DNA of 64,000 nucleotides, taken from positions 7,363,501 to 7,427,500 of the forward strand of contig NZ_CP136628.1 in NCBI RefSeq assembly GCF_032918005.1, written 5' to 3'. The DNA is from Bradyrhizobium sp. NDS-1 (lineage in GTDB: Bacteria; Pseudomonadota; Alphaproteobacteria; Rhizobiales; Xanthobacteraceae). Below are positions 61,171-64,000 of the stretch, one piece after another. A program made the translations under genes and the position numbers. Positions within the stretch are counted from its first letter, which is position 1. Every line of letters begins with the position of its first letter. Under the pieces are notes generated by a model. That model had not been told where the DNA came from, ran no database searches, and saw nothing but the letters and a program-made list of their open reading frames with translations.

Positions 61171-62913
61171 TCAGTGCACCGGCAACGGCGGATGCGGGAT
61201 CGCCGTCAGCAGTTCCTTGGTGTAGTCGTCCTGGGGATCGCCGAGCACCTGCTCGGAAGAGCCCTCCTCGACGATCCGTCCCGTCCGCATCACAATGACA
61301 CGATCGCACAACAAGCGCACCACATTCAAATCATGCGAGACGAACAGATAGCTCATACCCAGCCGCTGCTTCAGATCCTGAAGCAGATTGAGCACCACGG
61401 CCTGCACCGAGACGTCCAGCGCCGCCGTCGGCTCGTCCAGGATGACGAGCTTCGGATGCAGCGCGATGGCGCGGGCGATGCCGACGCGGGCCTTCTGGCC
61501 GCCTGAGAGCTGATGCGGGAAGCGGTCGAGCAGGTTGTGCGGCAGGCCGACCATGGTCGCCAGTTCCTCGCAGCGGGCTCGGAGTGCGTCGCGTCCCCTG
61601 ACATCACCCAGCTGCATGATGGGGTCGGCGATGGCGCGCGCGGCCGTGAAGCGCGGGTTGAGGCTGTCGGTCGGGTCCTGGAACACCATCTGGATGCGGC
61701 TGCGCTGCGGCATCCGGGCGAAGGCGGCAGGCGCGATGCCGCCGATGTCCTCGCCGTCGAACTGGATCAGGCCGGAGGTCTGGTCCAGGAGGCGCATCAC
61801 CATCATCGACGTCGTCGATTTGCCGCAGCCGGATTCGCCGACGAGACCGACGCTCTCGCCATGGCTGATCGAGAAGCTGATGCCGTCGACGGCGCGGAAC
61901 ACGTCCGGCTCCACCGGCGGCTTGCGGCCGAACAGTTTTCCGAGCACGGCGGTGGCGCCCTGGCGGGGGTATTCCTTGACGAGCTTGTCGACGAGGAGAA
62001 GGGGCTGCGCGCTCTTCTCATCGCTTTGCGCGACGCGCCGGTCGGGCGAACCGACGACGGATGCGGATGAGGATGAGGTTGCTCCCTCCTCCTCCGGCAG
62101 CAGATCCCGCAAGCTCACGCCAAGCCGCGGCGTGGCGCGCATCAGCTTCTTGGTGTAGGGGTGCTGCGGGTTCGCGAAGATGTCGGCGGCCTTGGCGGTC
62201 TCGACCACGCGGCCCTTCTCCATCACCACGACGCGGTCGCAATAGGCCGCGGCAAGGCCGAGATCGTGGGTGATCAGGATGGTCGACATCGCGCGGCGCT
62301 TGGTCAGCTCGACGATCAGATCCATCACCGCCTTCTGCGTGGTGACGTCGAGGCCGGTGGTCGGCTCGTCCGCGATCAGCAGCTGTGGATTGCAGGCGAG
62401 CGCGAGCGCAATGACGACGCGCTGGCACATGCCGCCCGAGAGCTCGAACGGATAGGCGTGGTAGCGCTCGCGCGGGCGGGCGATCTTGACCTGCTCCAGC
62501 GCCTCGATCGCCTTCTCGCCGCCATCTGTGACCTGGGCCTGTTGCACATGGGTGCGCAGCACGTCCTCGATCTGGTCGCCGACTTTGCGGATCGGGTTCA
62601 GCGCGGCGCGCGGGTTCTGGAAGATCATCGAGACCTCCCGCCCGCGCAGGTCTCGCATCTGGTCCTCGGTCGCGGCCTTGACGTCGATGCCGGAGAACAT
62701 CACCGAGCCCTCGGCGATCCGCCCGGCGCGGTCGAGGATGCGCATCACCGCGTAGGAGGTCACCGACTTGCCGGAACCGGACTCGCCGACGATGGCGAGC
62801 GTCTCGCCCTTGGCGACGGAGATGTTGACGTGCTGCACCGCCTTGACGATGCCGCGGCGGGTGGTGAATTCGACGGTGAGGTCCTGAACGTCGAGCAGGG
62901 GCTGGGCGGTCAT
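61171..62913 (-). CDS. Dipeptide/nickel-type ABC transporter, two fused ATPase domains
   Basis: This 580-residue protein carries two complete nucleotide-binding domains: the first with Walker A IVGESGSGKSVTSY and signature LSGGMCQRVVIALALA, the second with GLVGESGCGKSTTSM and LSGGQKARVGIARAIA. Walker B motifs are LLIADEPTTGLD and LVILDEPTAALD. The linker (about 275-330) contains a Ser-rich stretch. This is the fused DppD/DppF arrangement, serving the permeases encoded downstream of 63005. It precedes atzG by 18 bp. Confidence 0.92.
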   Translation of the reverse strand: MTAQPLLDVQDLTVEFTTRRGIVKAVQHVNISVAKGETLAIVGESGSGKSVTSYAVMRILDRAGRIAEGSVMFSGIDVKAATEDQMRDLRGREVSMIFQNPRAALNPIRKVGDQIEDVLRTHVQQAQVTDGGEKAIEALEQVKIARPRERYHAYPFELSGGMCQRVVIALALACNPQLLIADEPTTGLDVTTQKAVMDLIVELTKRRAMSTILITHDLGLAAAYCDRVVVMEKGRVVETAKAADIFANPQHPYTKKLMRATPRLGVSLRDLLPEEEGATSSSSASVVGSPDRRVAQSDEKSAQPLLLVDKLVKEYPRQGATAVLGKLFGRKPPVEPDVFRAVDGISFSISHGESVGLVGESGCGKSTTSMMVMRLLDQTSGLIQFDGEDIGGIAPAAFARMPQRSRIQMVFQDPTDSLNPRFTAARAIADPIMQLGDVRGRDALRARCEELATMVGLPHNLLDRFPHQLSGGQKARVGIARAIALHPKLVILDEPTAALDVSVQAVVLNLLQDLKQRLGMSYLFVSHDLNVVRLLCDRVIVMRTGRIVEEGSSEQVLGDPQDDYTKELLTAIPHPPLPVH

Positions 62914-63005
62914 GTGGGCCTACGAAGCAAAAAACGCGAAAACAACCCCATGCACAGTAGAATGGCATTGGAATCGTTGGAGAATTTTTGACGAAAAACT
63001 GCCAT
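62910..63005 (-). CDS. Possible 31-residue ORF linking permease and ATPase genes
   Basis: The frame reads MAVFRQKFSNDSNAILLCMG, then LFSRFLLRRPT. Its ATG overlaps the dppC-type stop as TGATG and its stop overlaps the ATPase start as ATGA. It exactly fills the 91-bp gap. It has a short hydrophobic core and a basic end. It could be a real small protein or a translation-coupling device. The frame alone is weak evidence. Confidence 0.4.
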   Translation of the reverse strand: MAVFRQKFSNDSNAILLCMGLFSRFLLRRPT

Positions 63006-63904
63006 CACGTCCTCCGCTGGGGGTCCACGATGTCGCGCAGGCCGTCGCCGAGGAGATTGAAGCAGAACACGGCGATCATCAGGGCAAGGCCGGGGAAGAG
63101 CGCGATCCACCATTCGCCCGACACCATGAAGCCGGCGCCCTCGGCGACCATGATGCCCCATTCGGCGGTGGGCGGGCGGACGCCGAGGCCGATGAAGGAC
63201 AGGCCCGCGGCATTGAGGATGGCGTAGCCCATGGTCAGCGACATCTGCACGATCATGATCGGCATGATGTTGGGCAGGATGTGCACCAGCAGGATGCGGA
63301 ACTCGCCGTTGCCCGACAGACGCGCGGCCTGCACGAAGCCGGCATTGCGGCGGACATTGGCCTCGGCGCGAGCGACGCGGGCATAGAGCGGGAAGTTCAC
63401 GATGGCGGTGGCGAGGATAATGTTCTGCACGGTGTTGCCGAGCGCGGCGACGATGCCCATGGCCAGCACGAACAGCGGAAAGGCCATGATGGTGTCGGCG
63501 ATGCGGCCGACGATGCGGTCGGTCCAGCCGCCGAAATAACCCGCGGCAATGCCGGCCAGCCCGCCCATCAGGAACACCAGCGCGACCGAGGCGATCGCGA
63601 TGAAGACGTCGAGCCGGGTCGCGACGATGACGCGGCTGAAGATGTCGCGCCCGAGCTGGTCGGTGCCGAACCAGTGCGCCGCCGAGGGCGGCTTCAGCGC
63701 CGCAGCGGTGTCGGAAGCCAGCGGATCATACGGCACCACATAGGGGCCGAAGATCGCGGCGACGAGGATCAGGATCAGCAGCGCGAAGGCAAAGCCCGTG
63801 ACCTTGTTCTCGCCGAGCACGTAGCGGGTTTGTTCGAGGACGGCAGCGAGTCCCGACGTGCGGGCGGGACCGACGGGTTCAACAGCAGGCGCAACGGAGC
63901 TCAT
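63005..63904 (-). CDS. Dipeptide-type ABC transporter permease (DppC family)
   Basis: This 299-residue membrane protein has a cytoplasmic N-terminus, then TM1 near VTGFAFALLILILVAAIFGPY. DppC-family markers are HWFGTDQLGRDIFSRVIVATR, RNAGFVQAARLSGNGEFRILLVHILPN (given in part) and AGLSFIGLGVRPPTAEWGIMV. It pairs with the permease whose C-terminus begins at the window edge. Substrate unknown; adjacent amidases suggest a nitrogen-rich amide or ureide. Confidence 0.92.
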   Translation of the reverse strand: MSSVAPAVEPVGPARTSGLAAVLEQTRYVLGENKVTGFAFALLILILVAAIFGPYVVPYDPLASDTAAALKPPSAAHWFGTDQLGRDIFSRVIVATRLDVFIAIASVALVFLMGGLAGIAAGYFGGWTDRIVGRIADTIMAFPLFVLAMGIVAALGNTVQNIILATAIVNFPLYARVARAEANVRRNAGFVQAARLSGNGEFRILLVHILPNIMPIMIVQMSLTMGYAILNAAGLSFIGLGVRPPTAEWGIMVAEGAGFMVSGEWWIALFPGLALMIAVFCFNLLGDGLRDIVDPQRRT

Positions 63905-63907
63905 AGT

Positions 63908-64000
63908 CTAGCCCTCCAACCTGACGCGGGGATCGATCACGCCGTACAAAATGTCGATGATCAGATTGAGCAGCACGTACATGACCGCCATGGTCAGCAC
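63908..64000 (-). CDS. C-terminus of DppB-type permease (runs off window)
   Basis: Only the last 30 codons are present: VLTMAVMYVLLNLIIDILYG, then VIDPRVRLEG and a TAG stop. The NLIIDILYGVIDPRVRL ending is standard for the first permease (DppB) of dipeptide/nickel transporters. It lies 3 bp from the DppC-type start. Confidence 0.85.
   Translation of the reverse strand: MLTMAVMYVLLNLIIDILYGVIDPRVRLEG

Noticed and set aside
62914-63004. TGCA-CAGTAG followed by AATGGCA as another BoxR-type site
   Set aside because: The second half does not match at the N6 spacing and the genes are unrelated to aromatic acids.

Overview
The window looks like chromosomal DNA of an alphaproteobacterium, almost certainly Bradyrhizobium or a close Nitrobacteraceae relative such as Rhodopseudomonas. 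The support is high GC, a GcrA/CcrM-type cell-cycle gene, a LuxI/LuxR pair of the BjaI/BjaR kind, a CYP199A-type P450, many HAAT (Liv-type) ABC transporters, and several families of short palindromic repeats between genes. I see no tRNA, rRNA, CRISPR array, insertion sequence or prophage.

Layout. (1) 1-1190: 5' end of argD (reverse) and gcrA (forward), with a 457-bp intergenic region rich in GANTC sites. (2) 1420-8144, reverse: the phosphate regulon phoR-pstS-pstC-pstA-pstB-phoU-phoB, with a clear Pho box before pstS and hairpins between pstS and pstC. (3) 8189-13700: a YbhN-type membrane protein, a small membrane protein with a BON/OmpA protein, a polysaccharide deacetylase and a RhlG-like SDR. 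(4) 13880-21765: the aerobic benzoyl-CoA (box) pathway: boxB, boxC, a DUF309 protein, an alpha/beta hydrolase and benzoate-CoA ligase, all reverse, then boxR and a truncated haemoglobin forward. (5) 21830-31630: a transglutaminase-like protein, an AraC/VOC pair, an IclR regulator divergent from a Rieske oxygenase and a glutamine-synthetase-like enzyme, then a siderophore receptor with its AraC regulator. (6) 31769-35096, reverse: livHMGF without a binding protein. (7) 35390-37092, reverse: luxR-luxI and a small gene, with a strong lux-box palindrome. (8) 37727-47256, forward: a quinate/shikimate module of LysR, shikimate dehydrogenase, a complete HAAT transporter, a Gfo/Idh/MocA dehydrogenase and 3-dehydroshikimate dehydratase (QuiC type), mostly joined by ATGA overlaps. 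(9) 47543-56334: two orphan HAAT binding proteins, NDH-2, a CYP199A-like P450 with MarR, and a feruloyl-CoA-synthetase-like ligase with a divergent MarR. (10) 56529-64000: allophanate hydrolase (forward) facing a reverse operon of a dipeptide-type ABC transporter, AtzG/AtzE/AtzH-like proteins and a GntR regulator.

Function. From about 13.9 to 56 kb the region is an aromatic-acid and plant-phenolic catabolic block: benzoate by CoA ligation and epoxidation, shikimate or quinate to protocatechuate, p-methoxy- or hydroxybenzoates by P450, hydroxycinnamates by CoA ligation. A quorum-sensing pair sits in the middle. TGCA-N6-TGCA motifs before boxC and before the distant livHMGF operon suggest that BoxR controls both, which would make the SBP-less transporter the benzoate importer. 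The last 8 kb appears to release nitrogen from carboxybiuret/allophanate-type compounds.

Limits: all names come from reading the sequence. No alignment, structure or database search was run.
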